A DNA stretch of 64,000 bases from an uncultured Alistipes sp. (GTDB taxonomy: Bacteria; Bacteroidota; Bacteroidia; Bacteroidales; Rikenellaceae): NCBI GenBank assembly GCA_904502285.1, contig CAJGEC010000001.1:88860-152859 (forward strand), given 5' to 3'. The notes beneath the pieces were generated by a model. It searched no databases. It was not told the DNA's origin and saw only the letters and a program-made list of their open reading frames with translations. Shown piece after piece: positions 45,300 through 55,800 of the stretch (within the stretch, counting starts at the first letter, position 1; every line of letters begins with the position of its first letter). A program made the position numbers and the translations under genes.

Positions 45300-46979
45300 A
45301 TGGCAGACGAAAAAATTATATTTTCTATGGTTGGCGTTAGCAAGGTGCTTAACAACAACAAGAAAATCTTGAACAACATCTACCTCTCGTTCTTCTATGG
45401 TGCAAAGATCGGCATCATCGGTCTCAACGGCTCTGGTAAGTCTACCCTTATGAAGATTATCGCTGGTATCGACAAGAGTTTCCAGGGAGAGGTGGTATTC
45501 TCTCCAGGCTATACCGTAGGTTACCTTGAGCAGGAGCCACAACTCGACCCAACAAAGACCGTTAAGGAGATTGTTGAGGAGGGTGCAGCCTCTACCGTAG
45601 CCCTCTTGAAGGAGTATGAGGATATCAATATGAAACTATGTGAGCCTATGGACGACGACGAGATGGCACGCCTTATCGAGCGTCAGGGCGAACTATACGA
45701 GAAGATTGACCAGGTTAATGGTTGGGAGCTCGACAGCGTCTTGGAGCGTGCTATGGATGCTTTGCGATGCCCAGACCCAGACCAGCCTGTAAACGTACTT
45801 TCGGGTGGTGAGCGTCGCCGTGTGGCTTTGTGCCGTCTCTTGTTGCAGCAGCCCGACGTATTGCTCCTCGATGAGCCTACCAACCACCTTGACGCCGAGA
45901 GTATCGACTGGTTGGAGCAGCACTTGCAGCAGTACAAGGGTACAGTTATTGCCGTTACCCACGACCGTTACTTCCTCGACAACGTAGCTGGTTGGATCTT
46001 GGAGTTGGACCGTGGCGAGGGTATTCCTTGGAAGGGCAACTACTCTGGTTGGTTGGAGCAGAAGACTCAGCGTATGGCTATGGAGGAGAAGCAGGAGAGC
46101 AAGCGTCGCAAGACACTCGAACGAGAGTTGGAGTGGGTACGTATGTCTCCATCGGGTCGTCACGCCAAGTCAAAGGCTCGTCTTTCTGCATACGACAAGT
46201 TGATGAATGCCGACACTAAGGAGCGCGAGGAGAAACTTGAAATCTACATCCCTAATGGTCCACGTTTGGGCGATGTGGTTATCGAGGCACAGGGCGTAAC
46301 CAAGGCCTTTGGCGATCGTGTTCTCTACGAAAACCTTGAGTTCTCGTTGCCACCAGCAGGTATCGTCGGTGTTATCGGTGCGAACGGTACTGGTAAGACC
46401 ACCCTCTTCCGTATGATTATGGGTCTCGAAGAGCCAACATCGGGAAGTTTCCGCGTAGGCCCTACCGTGAAGTTGGCATACGTAGACCAGCAGCATAAGT
46501 CTATCGACCCAGAGAAGACTGTGTACGAGGTAATCTCACAGAACAGCGACCTTATCCAGTTGGGTAACCGTCAGGTGAATGCTCGTGCATACGTTGGTCG
46601 CTTCAACTTCAATGGTGCTGACCAGGAGAAGAAGTGTGGAGTACTTTCGGGTGGTGAGCGTAACCGTCTCCACTTGGCCCTTGCACTCAAGGAGCAGGGC
46701 AACGTACTCTTGCTCGATGAGCCTACCAACGATATCGACGTTAATACACTCCGTGCATTGGAGGAGGGTCTTGAGAACTTCGCAGGTTGTGCCGTAGTTA
46801 TCTCGCACGACCGTTGGTTCTTGGACCGTATCGCCACACACATTCTCTCATTCGAGGGCGATTCAAAGGTTGTATTCTACGAGGGTACATACTCTGAGTA
46901 TGAGGCGTGGAAGAAGGCTCAGGGCGAGGATACTACCCCTAAACGCGTTAAGTATAAGAAACTTTTGGCTGAGCAGTAA
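45300..46979 (+). CDS. ettA: Energy-dependent translational throttle protein EttA (ABC-F)
   Basis: A 559-residue soluble ABC-F ATPase that binds the ribosomal E site and gates elongation according to ATP/ADP level. Two nucleotide-binding domains: Walker [10 protein letters not shown] (about residue 41) and GANGTGKTT (about 361), signatures LSGGERRR (about 167) and LSGGERNR (about 450), with [11 protein letters not shown] and [11 protein letters not shown]. An arm insertion and the positively charged linker ([20 protein letters not shown]) match EttA and not the Uup or antibiotic-resistance subfamilies. Followed by hisS after 11 bp. Confidence 0.92.
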   Translation: MADEKIIFSMVGVSKVLNNNKKILNNIYLSFFYGAKIGIIGLNGSGKSTLMKIIAGIDKSFQGEVVFSPGYTVGYLEQEPQLDPTKTVKEIVEEGAASTVALLKEYEDINMKLCEPMDDDEMARLIERQGELYEKIDQVNGWELDSVLERAMDALRCPDPDQPVNVLSGGERRRVALCRLLLQQPDVLLLDEPTNHLDAESIDWLEQHLQQYKGTVIAVTHDRYFLDNVAGWILELDRGEGIPWKGNYSGWLEQKTQRMAMEEKQESKRRKTLERELEWVRMSPSGRHAKSKARLSAYDKLMNADTKEREEKLEIYIPNGPRLGDVVIEAQGVTKAFGDRVLYENLEFSLPPAGIVGVIGANGTGKTTLFRMIMGLEEPTSGSFRVGPTVKLAYVDQQHKSIDPEKTVYEVISQNSDLIQLGNRQVNARAYVGRFNFNGADQEKKCGVLSGGERNRLHLALALKEQGNVLLLDEPTNDIDVNTLRALEEGLENFAGCAVVISHDRWFLDRIATHILSFEGDSKVVFYEGTYSEYEAWKKAQGEDTTPKRVKYKKLLAEQ

Positions 46980-46990
46980 TACGTATAATT

Positions 46991-48334
46991 ATGGCACAGA
47001 AACCATCAATACCAAAGGGCACACGCGACTTCTCTCCTGAGGAGATGATGCGTCGCACCCATATATTCGACACCATTAAGGGAGTATTCCGACTCTTCGG
47101 CTACTCCCCATTGGAGACCCCTTCGATGGAGAACCTCTCTACCCTACTCGGCAAGTATGGCGACGAGGGAGATAAACTCCTCTTCAAGATTTTGAACTCT
47201 GGTGACTACGGCGCAAAACTCTCTGACGAGGAGTTGCGCCAGGCGTCAAAAATTTGCGAGAAGGGCCTTCGCTACGACCTTACCGTACCATTTGCACGAT
47301 ACGTCGTACAGCACCAGAACGAGATTGTCTTCCCATTCAAGCGCTACCAGATTCAGCCTGTATGGCGCGCCGACCGTCCTCAGAAGGGTCGCTACAGAGA
47401 GTTCTACCAGTGTGATGTAGATGTCATTGGCTCGAAGTCTCTCCTTTCGGAGGTAGAGTTGGTGGATATCGTAGCACGCGTATTCTCTAAGCTTGGCATC
47501 TCGGTAACACTCAAGATGAACAACCGTAAAATCTTGTACGGCATCGCCGAGAGCATTGGCCACGCCGACAAGATGATGGACATCACGGTTGCTATCGACA
47601 AGCTCGACAAAATCGGTCTTGACAACGTGAAGAACGAGTTGCGTGAGCGTGGTATTGATGATGAGGCCATCAATAAGCTTCAACCAATCCTTGAGCTAAG
47701 TGGTACTAATGATGAGAAACTTGAGACACTTAGCAATGTCATTGGTGGCTCCGAAACAGGCGTTCTCGGTATCGAGGAGATGCGCACCATCTTCGCTGGA
47801 GTTGCCAAGGCTGGCATCGCCCTAACTCCCGAACTCGACCTCTCGTTGGCTCGTGGCTTGAACTACTACACCGGTGCTATCTTCGAGGTTAAGGCCAATG
47901 ACTATCAGATTGGATCTATCTCAGGTGGTGGTCGCTACGACGACCTCACAGGCATCTTCGGTATGCCTGGAATGTCGGGCGTGGGTATCTCATTTGGTGC
48001 AGACCGCATCTATGATGTTATGCTCGGTCTCAACCTCTTCCCAGAGGAGTTGGCTTGCTCGACTAAGGTATTCTTCGTAAATCTCGGCAAAGCCGAAGAG
48101 GAGGCCGCAATGCCTATCATTTCGCAGTTACGCGACAATGGCATCGCCACTGAGATATACCCCGAATCTGCAAAGATGAAGAAACAGATGGAGTATGCCA
48201 ACCGTCGTGGTATCCCATACGTAGTAATCATCGGCTCTAACGAGTTGGAGCGTGGTGTTGCTACGGTAAAGAATATGCGTTCTGGCGAGCAGATGGAGGT
48301 ATCACTCAACGACATCGCCTCTGTTTTGCAATAG
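46991..48334 (+). CDS. hisS: Histidyl-tRNA synthetase
   Basis: A 447-residue class II synthetase. N-terminal [10 protein letters not shown], motif 2 region [23 protein letters not shown] (in two parts) and DVDVIG, histidine-specific motif [22 protein letters not shown] and motif 3 [11 protein letters not shown]. The C-terminal anticodon-binding domain starts about residue 352. It charges tRNA-His in the cytosol. It lies between ettA and the S41 protease gene. Confidence 0.96.
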   Translation: MAQKPSIPKGTRDFSPEEMMRRTHIFDTIKGVFRLFGYSPLETPSMENLSTLLGKYGDEGDKLLFKILNSGDYGAKLSDEELRQASKICEKGLRYDLTVPFARYVVQHQNEIVFPFKRYQIQPVWRADRPQKGRYREFYQCDVDVIGSKSLLSEVELVDIVARVFSKLGISVTLKMNNRKILYGIAESIGHADKMMDITVAIDKLDKIGLDNVKNELRERGIDDEAINKLQPILELSGTNDEKLETLSNVIGGSETGVLGIEEMRTIFAGVAKAGIALTPELDLSLARGLNYYTGAIFEVKANDYQIGSISGGGRYDDLTGIFGMPGMSGVGISFGADRIYDVMLGLNLFPEELACSTKVFFVNLGKAEEEAAMPIISQLRDNGIATEIYPESAKMKKQMEYANRRGIPYVVIIGSNELERGVATVKNMRSGEQMEVSLNDIASVLQ

Positions 48335-48347
48335 ACAGATACTATTG

Positions 48348-49895
48348 ATGAAGAGGTATATCGTATTGGTTTTTGCACTGGTTGCTACGTTCCTAACTGC
48401 ACAAGCGCAACTTACGGAACAGCAACAGATACAGAAACTTAACTACGCCTACCAATATATTCGTAACAACTACGTCGATGATGTGCCTCTTGAGCCACTG
48501 GTTGAGGAGGCCATCATCGCTACGTTAAAGGAACTTGATCCACACTCACGCTACCTCTCAGCTCAGGAGATGAGCGAGACAAAAAATCGGCTACACGGCG
48601 AATTTGCGGGCATCGGCATCAAGTACCACATCCATAACGACACTCTCGTCGTTCGCAGCACTCTGCCAAATTCCCCAGCACAGCGTGCTAACATTCTTCC
48701 AAACGACCGCATTACAGCCATCAACGGCTCAACTATCACTGGCCTTAATAGCGACAGCGTTGCTACGCTCTTAAAGGGCGATGTCGGCAGTAAAGTTACG
48801 CTTAATATAGAGCGGCATAGTAGAGCTGATACTAAAGAATTTACACTTGAGCGTAAGATTATCGAAACAAGTGCTATAACCAGTGTATTTAGCATTGACG
48901 ACATCGGTTATATTGCCTGCGAGAGCTTCACAAAATCCCTGGATTCAGAATTCTATAGCGCATATAAATCTCTTGGCAATATAAAGGCTCTCGTTGTAGA
49001 TCTTCGAGACAATGGTGGCGGTGCAATATCTTCGGCCATAGACCTCACATCGCTCTTTCTAAACAAGGGCGACATCATCGTAACAACCGTAGGTAAGGAT
49101 AAGGAGGTAGTCTACGAAAAGAGAAGCAATGGCAACCTTGGCGATATCCCCTTGGTAGTCCTCATCAACGAGAATAGCGCCTCGGCAAGTGAGATTTTTG
49201 CGGGCGCAATTCAGGACTACGACCGTGGCGTCATCATTGGCCATACAAGTTTCGGTAAGGGTTTAGTGCAAAGAATCATAGAGCTCAAGGATGGCTCAGG
49301 ACTATGCCTTACAATATCGCGCTACAAGACCCCTTCGGGCCGTATTATCCAGCGTCCATATACTATGGGCAACGGAGAGAAGTATCTCGCAGATAGTGTG
49401 CGATTTATGCACCCCGACTCCATACCTCGCGACAGCAACCTACTCTTCAAGACGCTAAAGAACGGGAGAATGGTATATGGCGGTGGTGGCATTACTCCAG
49501 ACATATATATTAATAAGGATAGTCTTCGCATCTCTACTTCTATTATCGAGGCGCAATCCAAGGGAATTTTTGAACATACTATTACCGACTATTGGGACCT
49601 CACATCGCTCGACGCGCTACGTAGCGACTACCCTACCGTGGAGCAGTTCTGCAAGGAGTATGAGACAGATCAACTCTTGTGGGATATCTTTTATAGCTAT
49701 ACACACCTCTCGGCCAATGACCTCACCGAGCGTGATTTGCACTACGTTCGTGCTATGCTTATGGCAACGATGGCCGAGCAACTATATGGCCCTAACGAAC
49801 GACACTACGTCTACATCTCTCAATACGACTACGTTGCTAATGAGGCATTTGCCATTGCCAACTCTCCCCAACGTATGCAATCTATCTTAGAATAG
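48348..49895 (+). CDS. S41 family C-terminal processing protease (CtpA-like)
   Basis: A 515-residue exported protease. The signal peptide (residues 1-20, ending AQA) precedes a helical region, a PDZ domain (about 85-165, with GEFAGIGIKYHIHND and LPNDRITAINGSTITG), and the S41 catalytic domain: ENSASASEIFAGA (Ser about 280) and SFGKGLVQR (Lys about 303) form the Ser-Lys dyad. It degrades or processes envelope proteins in the periplasm. ATG 48348 is taken over the adjacent TTG. It follows hisS by 13 bp and mnmA begins 4 bp after its stop. Confidence 0.92.
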   Translation: MKRYIVLVFALVATFLTAQAQLTEQQQIQKLNYAYQYIRNNYVDDVPLEPLVEEAIIATLKELDPHSRYLSAQEMSETKNRLHGEFAGIGIKYHIHNDTLVVRSTLPNSPAQRANILPNDRITAINGSTITGLNSDSVATLLKGDVGSKVTLNIERHSRADTKEFTLERKIIETSAITSVFSIDDIGYIACESFTKSLDSEFYSAYKSLGNIKALVVDLRDNGGGAISSAIDLTSLFLNKGDIIVTTVGKDKEVVYEKRSNGNLGDIPLVVLINENSASASEIFAGAIQDYDRGVIIGHTSFGKGLVQRIIELKDGSGLCLTISRYKTPSGRIIQRPYTMGNGEKYLADSVRFMHPDSIPRDSNLLFKTLKNGRMVYGGGGITPDIYINKDSLRISTSIIEAQSKGIFEHTITDYWDLTSLDALRSDYPTVEQFCKEYETDQLLWDIFYSYTHLSANDLTERDLHYVRAMLMATMAEQLYGPNERHYVYISQYDYVANEAFAIANSPQRMQSILE

Positions 49896-49899
49896 GCCT

Positions 49900-50913
49900 A
49901 TGGAGCAAAAGAGGGTTTTATTGGGATTTAGCGGAGGTATAGATAGCACATCGGCTGTCGGCATCCTTCAGGGCGAGGGCTACGACGTTGTGGCGCTCAC
50001 CATCGACACACTTCTCAACAGTGAGACTATAGCAAAGGCCGAGCGCGTGGCTAATGAGTTAGGAATCGAGTGGCACCTCTACGACGGCAGAGAGCGCTTT
50101 GAGCGAGAGATCGTCAATTACTTCTGCCAGGAGTATAGCGAGGGGCGAACTCCAGCCCCTTGCACACGCTGTAACAGCCTTATTAAGTGGGCGATATTGG
50201 AGGAGGTGGCAAATGAATTAGGCATTGAGTATATCGCCACGGGGCACTATTTCAATATAGAGGAGCACGACGGCTACTACTATGTTGCCAAAGGCATTGA
50301 CCCCGCCAAGGACCAATCCTACTACCTCTGGGGACTTAGCCAAGGAATACTAAGACGTGCGCTTACCCCTATGGGCAACCTCATAAAAAGCGAGGTAAAG
50401 GAGGCTTTCAAGGATAAGAGCGAGAGTATGGGCATCTGCTTTCTTCAACGCAAACACTACACAGAATTCCTTGAGTCCAAAGGGGTTGGAATGACCGAAG
50501 GTGATATAGTAGACCAACAAGGCACAATCTGTGGTCGTCACAATGGCATCGCCCGCTACACCATAGGACAGCGACGTGGCGAGGGTCTAAAGGATGGTAT
50601 GCGAGTGGTGGACATAGACGGTACAAACAACACCATCATCGTTGGTGAGAAGGCCTCGTTGTATAAGTCCACGCTTATAATAAAGCAGTGTAATATTGTC
50701 AATCGCAATGAATTACTCACCTCGAACGACATAATGTTAAAGATAAGGGGCATTGGCATCAATCCTCTACATCCAATTCGCATAAGTGAACTGGAGGATG
50801 GATTTGTCATCACATCGCCCGACCCAACTTATGCACCAGCCAAGGGCCAACCTGTGGTCTTTTATTGCAAAAATTTGGTCATTGGTGGTGGCATTATTGA
50901 AAGTTTCGAGTAA
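49900..50913 (+). CDS. mnmA: tRNA 2-thiouridine synthase MnmA-like
   Basis: A 337-residue ATP-dependent thiouridylase that thiolates U34 of Lys, Glu and Gln tRNAs. PP-loop LLGFSGGIDSTSAV (about residues 7-20), the first Cys in TPAPCTRCN (about 88), the second in ESMGICFLQ (about 180), RYTIGQRRGEGL and a C-terminal beta-barrel domain. It is slightly shorter than the E. coli enzyme but complete. Bacteroidota often carry more than one copy. A promoter for the next gene lies over its last codons. Confidence 0.9.
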   Translation: MEQKRVLLGFSGGIDSTSAVGILQGEGYDVVALTIDTLLNSETIAKAERVANELGIEWHLYDGRERFEREIVNYFCQEYSEGRTPAPCTRCNSLIKWAILEEVANELGIEYIATGHYFNIEEHDGYYYVAKGIDPAKDQSYYLWGLSQGILRRALTPMGNLIKSEVKEAFKDKSESMGICFLQRKHYTEFLESKGVGMTEGDIVDQQGTICGRHNGIARYTIGQRRGEGLKDGMRVVDIDGTNNTIIVGEKASLYKSTLIIKQCNIVNRNELLTSNDIMLKIRGIGINPLHPIRISELEDGFVITSPDPTYAPAKGQPVVFYCKNLVIGGGIIESFE

Positions 50914-50927
50914 ATGTTGTACTTTTG
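50897..50927 (+). promoter_or_regulatory. Promoter for the VTT-domain gene, inside the mnmA 3' end
   Basis: TTG at 50897-50899 and TACTTTTG at 50920-50927, spaced by 20 nt, give a full consensus match. The ATG is at 50951. This separates transcription of the membrane-protein gene from mnmA. Confidence 0.6.
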
Positions 50928-50950
50928 CTCGTCTGTAACATTTTTGACTT

Positions 50951-51637
50951 ATGATAAAGAGATTATATAATTGGATTCTATCTTGGAGCGAAAGCCCATT
51001 GGGTTGGTTAGCCCTCTTATTTATCGCACTCTTTGAGGCGAGTTGGTTTCCCCTCCCACCCGACATCTTGCTTATCGCCCTCTGCTTGGGCGCACCAAAG
51101 AGATCGTTCCGTTTCGCAACAATATGTCTGGTTGGCTCCGTTATAGGCGCGGCATTGGGTTATGGCATAGGCCACTTCCTGTGGATTTCTCCTGATGGAA
51201 CACCTACTGCGATTGCCGACTTTTTCTATGACCACATCTTCAGCGTAGAGAGTTTTAACAATGTAGGCTCGCTCTACGACAGATTTAACTTCTGGATTGT
51301 CTTCACAGCAGGTTTTACACCACTACCATTCAAACTCTTCACCGTCGCTGGCGGTATGTTCGATATCAACTTTGCGATGTTTATCATCGCCTCGATTGTG
51401 GCACGAGGTATGCGATTCTTCCTTATTGGCTGGCTCATCTGGAAGTTTGGCGCACCTATCAAGGTCTTCATCGATAAATACTTCAACCTCCTTGCCTCGC
51501 TATTTACGGTGATGCTCATTGGCTTTACTGCATTGGCTTTTTGGCTATTCGGAAGTGGAGACACGGGTTCAACTGACACTTCAACTGACACAATAGAAAC
51601 CATTGTTACAGAGGAGACTATTACAACACAAGAATAA
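50951..51637 (+). CDS. YqaA/DedA-type VTT-domain membrane protein
   Basis: A 228-residue inner-membrane protein of the SNARE-associated/VTT family. It has ALLFIALFEASWFPLPPDIL (re-entrant helix near residue 25), GSVIGAALGYGIGHF and FNFWIVFTAGFTPLPFKLFTVAGGMFD (in two parts), with the conserved F/PLP motifs. It ends in an acidic Thr-rich tail (STDTSTDTIETIVTEE). DedA relatives flip undecaprenyl phosphate and help in membrane homeostasis; the YqaA branch is less studied. aroE follows 14 bp later. Confidence 0.85.
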   Translation: MIKRLYNWILSWSESPLGWLALLFIALFEASWFPLPPDILLIALCLGAPKRSFRFATICLVGSVIGAALGYGIGHFLWISPDGTPTAIADFFYDHIFSVESFNNVGSLYDRFNFWIVFTAGFTPLPFKLFTVAGGMFDINFAMFIIASIVARGMRFFLIGWLIWKFGAPIKVFIDKYFNLLASLFTVMLIGFTALAFWLFGSGDTGSTDTSTDTIETIVTEETITTQE

Positions 51638-51651
51638 AGCACACATAGAAT

Positions 51652-52410
51652 ATGCTACATTTTGGACTTATTGGCAAAAGCCTTTCGCACTCCTTCTCGC
51701 GCAACTTCTTCACCGTGAAGTTTCAGGCCGAGAGAGTGGATGCCGACTACTCACTTATCGAGATTGAGAACATCGACCAAATCGACTCCATTATCAAGGA
51801 GCGAGAACTAAGTGGCTTTAATGTCACCATTCCTTACAAAGAGAGCATCATCCCCTACCTCGACGAACTTTCACCTGAGGCTGTGGCTGTGGGTGCTGTA
51901 AACTGCGTAGTCGTGCGCGAGGGCAAGAAGATTGGCTACAACACCGACATTACGGGTATTGATGCATCGCTCGAATGGCTAAGCCTTAATGAGAAGACTC
52001 GCTCATTGGTACTCGGCAGCGGAGGCGCATCTAAGGCCGTACAACACATCCTAAAGAAGCGCTCTATCGAGTATAGTGTTGTCTCGCGCGACAAGTCTCG
52101 TGGCGACTATACATACGATGAACTAACACCTGAGATAATTAAGTCCCACGCGCTGATTATCAACACTACGCCACTTGGTATGTCTCCAAATGTAGAGAGT
52201 GCTCCAGATATCGACTACTCGGCATTAGAACCACACCATCAGCTCTTCGACTTGGTCTATAACCCTGCCACTACACTCTTCCTCAGGCGTGGCGAGGAGC
52301 GTGGTGCAAACACAATGGGTGGTATAATGATGCTACAAACACAAGCAATAGCATCGTGGCATATTTGGCAACGAGAACTCACTATTCCCCAACTGAGCGA
52401 GGCCAACTAA
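51652..52410 (+). CDS. aroE: Shikimate dehydrogenase
   Basis: A 252-residue NADPH-dependent enzyme of the shikimate pathway (3-dehydroshikimate to shikimate). GLIGKSLSHSFSRNFF at the N-terminus, GFNVTIPYKESI with the catalytic Lys about 64, GAVNCVV, YNTDITGID, the NADP loop LGSGGASKAV (about 122-131) and NTTPLGMSPN. Slightly short of the E. coli protein but with all motifs. It is the last gene before a strong terminator. Confidence 0.95.
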   Translation: MLHFGLIGKSLSHSFSRNFFTVKFQAERVDADYSLIEIENIDQIDSIIKERELSGFNVTIPYKESIIPYLDELSPEAVAVGAVNCVVVREGKKIGYNTDITGIDASLEWLSLNEKTRSLVLGSGGASKAVQHILKKRSIEYSVVSRDKSRGDYTYDELTPEIIKSHALIINTTPLGMSPNVESAPDIDYSALEPHHQLFDLVYNPATTLFLRRGEERGANTMGGIMMLQTQAIASWHIWQRELTIPQLSEAN

Positions 52411-52428
52411 TTAATGCAGACTATAGAC

Positions 52429-52470
52429 AGATGGAGGGTATCCTTGCGGACACCCTCCATCTATCATTTT
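52429..52470 (+). terminator. Terminator after aroE
   Basis: AGATGGAGGGT (52429-52439) pairs perfectly with ACCCTCCATCT (52452-52462); TCC/GGA pairs inside with one A/C mismatch and a 4-nt loop. ATCATTTT follows. It lies between convergent genes and probably serves mainly aroE. Confidence 0.85.
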
Positions 52471-52485
52471 AACCCTATAGGACTA

Positions 52486-52707
52486 TTAGTAATTTTCGGT
52501 GGTCAATAGCGCCTTCGCCTCATCAACCAAATTATCTGGCACCATCAGGCGTATTGGGAATGCACAAGGTGTATAAATTGCGGAGATATACTCATCCGTA
52601 AGCACGCAAAATATACCTGCACTATCGAGGATTGATTTTGCAATTCCTGCCTGGGTTGGGTTGTCATAGACCTCGAGGACAACCAATGTTGAAGTCGTAG
52701 CATCCAT
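52486..52707 (-). CDS. DUF2007-like small protein
   Basis: A 73-residue cytosolic protein with a ferredoxin-like beta-alpha-beta pattern: LVVLEVYDNPTQAGIAKSIL, DSAGIFCVLTDEY, IRLMVPDNLVDEAKALL. This matches the DUF2007 'putative signal transducing' family, whose role is not known. Convergent with aroE and divergent from dnaE. The start at ATG 52707 is the first in frame. Confidence 0.75.
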   Translation of the reverse strand: MDATTSTLVVLEVYDNPTQAGIAKSILDSAGIFCVLTDEYISAIYTPCAFPIRLMVPDNLVDEAKALLTTENY

Positions 52708-52801
52708 AGTCGTAACATTTTAAGATTATTCAATCGTAAAGATAGGGAAATATATCGACAAATACAATATATTAAAGTATAAATATTTCAAAAAATATAT
52801 C

Positions 52802-52809
52802 TATATTTG
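52802..52809 (+). promoter_or_regulatory. Candidate -7 element of dnaE
   Basis: TATATTTG matches TAnnTTTG and lies 34 bp before the dnaE ATG. No TTG sits at the expected distance, so the match is partial. Confidence 0.35.
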
Positions 52810-52843
52810 TACAATTTAATTTAAATAGGCTTATTGTCACACT

Positions 52844-55800
52844 ATGCGACCATTTGTACACCTACACGTTCACAGCCAATACTCGCTGTTGGATGGCCAG
52901 GCAAGCATACCAAAGCTTGTCGATAAGGCCATTGCCGACGGTATGCCTGGTATTGCGCTTACCGACCACGGTAATATGTTTGGTGTCAAGGAGTTCTTCA
53001 ACTACATCTCGAAGAAGAATGGCGCACGTCGTGATAAGATTAAGACTCTTCAGAAGCTCATCGCACGTCTTGAAAGTGGCGAGGCTTCGGACCAAGAGAA
53101 GGGAGATGACCCAGTAGCTGCCTTAGCAAAAGCCCGCGCCGAACTCGACGCTATTCCCAAGGAGGATTTCAAGGCTATCATCGGTTGCGAGGTATATGTT
53201 GCTCGTCGTCGCCTATTCAACAGAGAGAAGGCGATGGGCGACTACAGTGGTTACCACCTCATCCTCTTGGCTAAGGATAAGAGGGGCTACAAAAACCTTA
53301 TTAAGATTGTTTCGAAGGCCTATACCGAAGGCTCATACGGACGTCCCCGTACCGACCGCGTAGAACTCGAAAAGTACCACGAGGGTCTCATCTGCTGTTC
53401 GGCTTGTATTGGTGGCGAGATTCCACGACATATACGAAATGGCAAACTCGACGAGGCTCGCGAAGCCATACTTTGGCACAAGAGCATATTCGGTGATGAC
53501 TACTACCTTGAATTACAGTTGCATAAGGCAACCGTAGAGCGTGCTAACCACGAGACCCACAAGATTCAGGAGGTGGTGAATGAACACCTCATCAACTTCT
53601 CGCGCGAACTCGGTGTTAAGGTGGTGTGTACCAATGATGTTCACTTTGTGGATGAGGAACACGCTGAGGCTCACGACCGTCTTATATGTCTCGGCACATC
53701 CAAGGATGTAGACGATCCACAGCGATTGCTCTACTCCAAGCAGGAGTGGATGAAGACCACTGCGGAGATGAACGCCATATTTGACTATATCCCTGAGGCG
53801 TTGGATAACACCGTAGAGGTGTGCAACAAGGTAGAAAACTACTCTATCGACCACGCCCCTATTATGCCAACCTTTGCTATTCCAGAGGATTTTGGCACTG
53901 AGGAGGGGTATAGGGCTTGTTATACGGAGAAGGACCTCTTCGACGAGTTCACCCAAGATGAGAATGGCAACGTGGTGATGAGCGAGGAGGAGGCTAAGAA
54001 GAAGATTGAGAAATTAGGAGGTTACGACAAACTATATCGTATAAAGCTTGAGGCGGACTACCTTGCTAAGTTGGCAATGGAGGGTGCGCACCGCCGCTAT
54101 GGAGAGGAGCTGAACGAGGAGACCGTGACACGTCTGAAGTTCGAGTTGCACATTATGAAGACCATGGGTTTCCCTGGTTACTTCCTTATCGTGCAGGACT
54201 TCATCCGTGCTGCGCGCGAGGAACTCGACGTGTCGGTAGGTCCAGGTCGTGGCTCTGCCGCAGGTTCTGCCGTAGCCTACTGTCTCGGAATCACACAGAT
54301 TGACCCTATCAAGTACGACTTGCTGTTCGAGCGTTTCCTTAACCCCGACCGTATTTCGTTGCCCGATATCGATATCGACTTCGATGATGATGGTCGTGGT
54401 CGAGTACTCAACTGGGTAACACAGAAGTATGGCAAGGAGAAGGTAGCGCATATCATCACCTATGGTACTATGGCGACTAAGATGGCACTCAAGGATGTTG
54501 CCAGAGTACAGAAGTTGCCTTTGGCCGTAGCCAACCAACTTTGCAAGTGGATTCCTGAGCGTATTCCCGACCCTAATGATAAAGAAAAGCTCCTCAAGGT
54601 AAACCTCAAGAACTCCATTATGGCAGTTCCTGAACTCAAGGAGGCCGAGGAATCTACAGATCCCGTTCTACACGACACCATCAAGTATGCTAAAATTCTT
54701 GAGGGTAACGTGCGAGGCACGGGCGTACACGCTTGCGGAACAATCATCTGCCGTGACGACATCACCGACTGGGTACCCGTCAGCACTGCTCTGGATAAGA
54801 AGACCGGAGAGACTATGCTCGTAACGCAGTACGAGGGTTCGGTCATCGAGGATACGGGACTTATCAAAATGGACTTCTTGGGTCTCACTACCCTCTCGAT
54901 TATCAAGGATGCACTGGAGACAATCGAGCAGACGCACGGCATAAAGATAGATATAGACAACGTGCCTATCGACGATAGGAAGACATACGAACTCTACTGC
55001 GAAGGTGGCACAATGGGCATCTTCCAGTTTGAGTCGCCAGGTATGCAGAAGTATCTCCGCGAGTTGCAGCCCTCGACCTTCGAGGACCTTATTGCGATGA
55101 ACGCCCTCTATCGTCCAGGCCCGATGGATTATATCCCCGATTTCATCGACCGTAAGCACGGCCGTAAGCCAATCGTCTACGATATACCCATCATGGAGCG
55201 ATATCTCAAGGACACATACGGTATTACGGTATATCAGGAGCAGGTGATGTTATTGTCACGTCTGTTGGGTAACTTCACACGTGGTCAGTCCGACACACTC
55301 CGTAAGGCGATGGGTAAGAAGATTAAGTCGAAACTTGACGAGTTGAAACCACTCTTCATCGCTGGCGGCAAGTCGAATGGTCACGACGAGAAGATCCTTG
55401 AAAAGATTTGGGCCGACTGGGAGAAGTTTGCATCCTACGCCTTCAACAAGTCGCACGCTACGTGCTACTCGTGGGTGTCGTACCAGACTGCATATATCAA
55501 GGCGCACTACCCTTCTGAGTATATGGCGGCGGTGCTTAGCCGTAACCTAAACGATATCAAGGAGGTAACCAAGTATATGACCGAGTGTAAACGAATGGGA
55601 ATCTCGGTACTCGGTCCCGATATCAACTCCTCAATGATTCGCTTCTCGACCTCGAAGAATGGCGATGTGCGCTTCGGTCTCGCTGCTATTAAGGGTGTTG
55701 GTGAGGCGGCTTCGGAGTCCATCATCAACGAGCGCATTAAGAATGGCCCATTCAAGTCGATATACGACTTTATGGAGCGCATCAACTTCGCTGTGGTGAA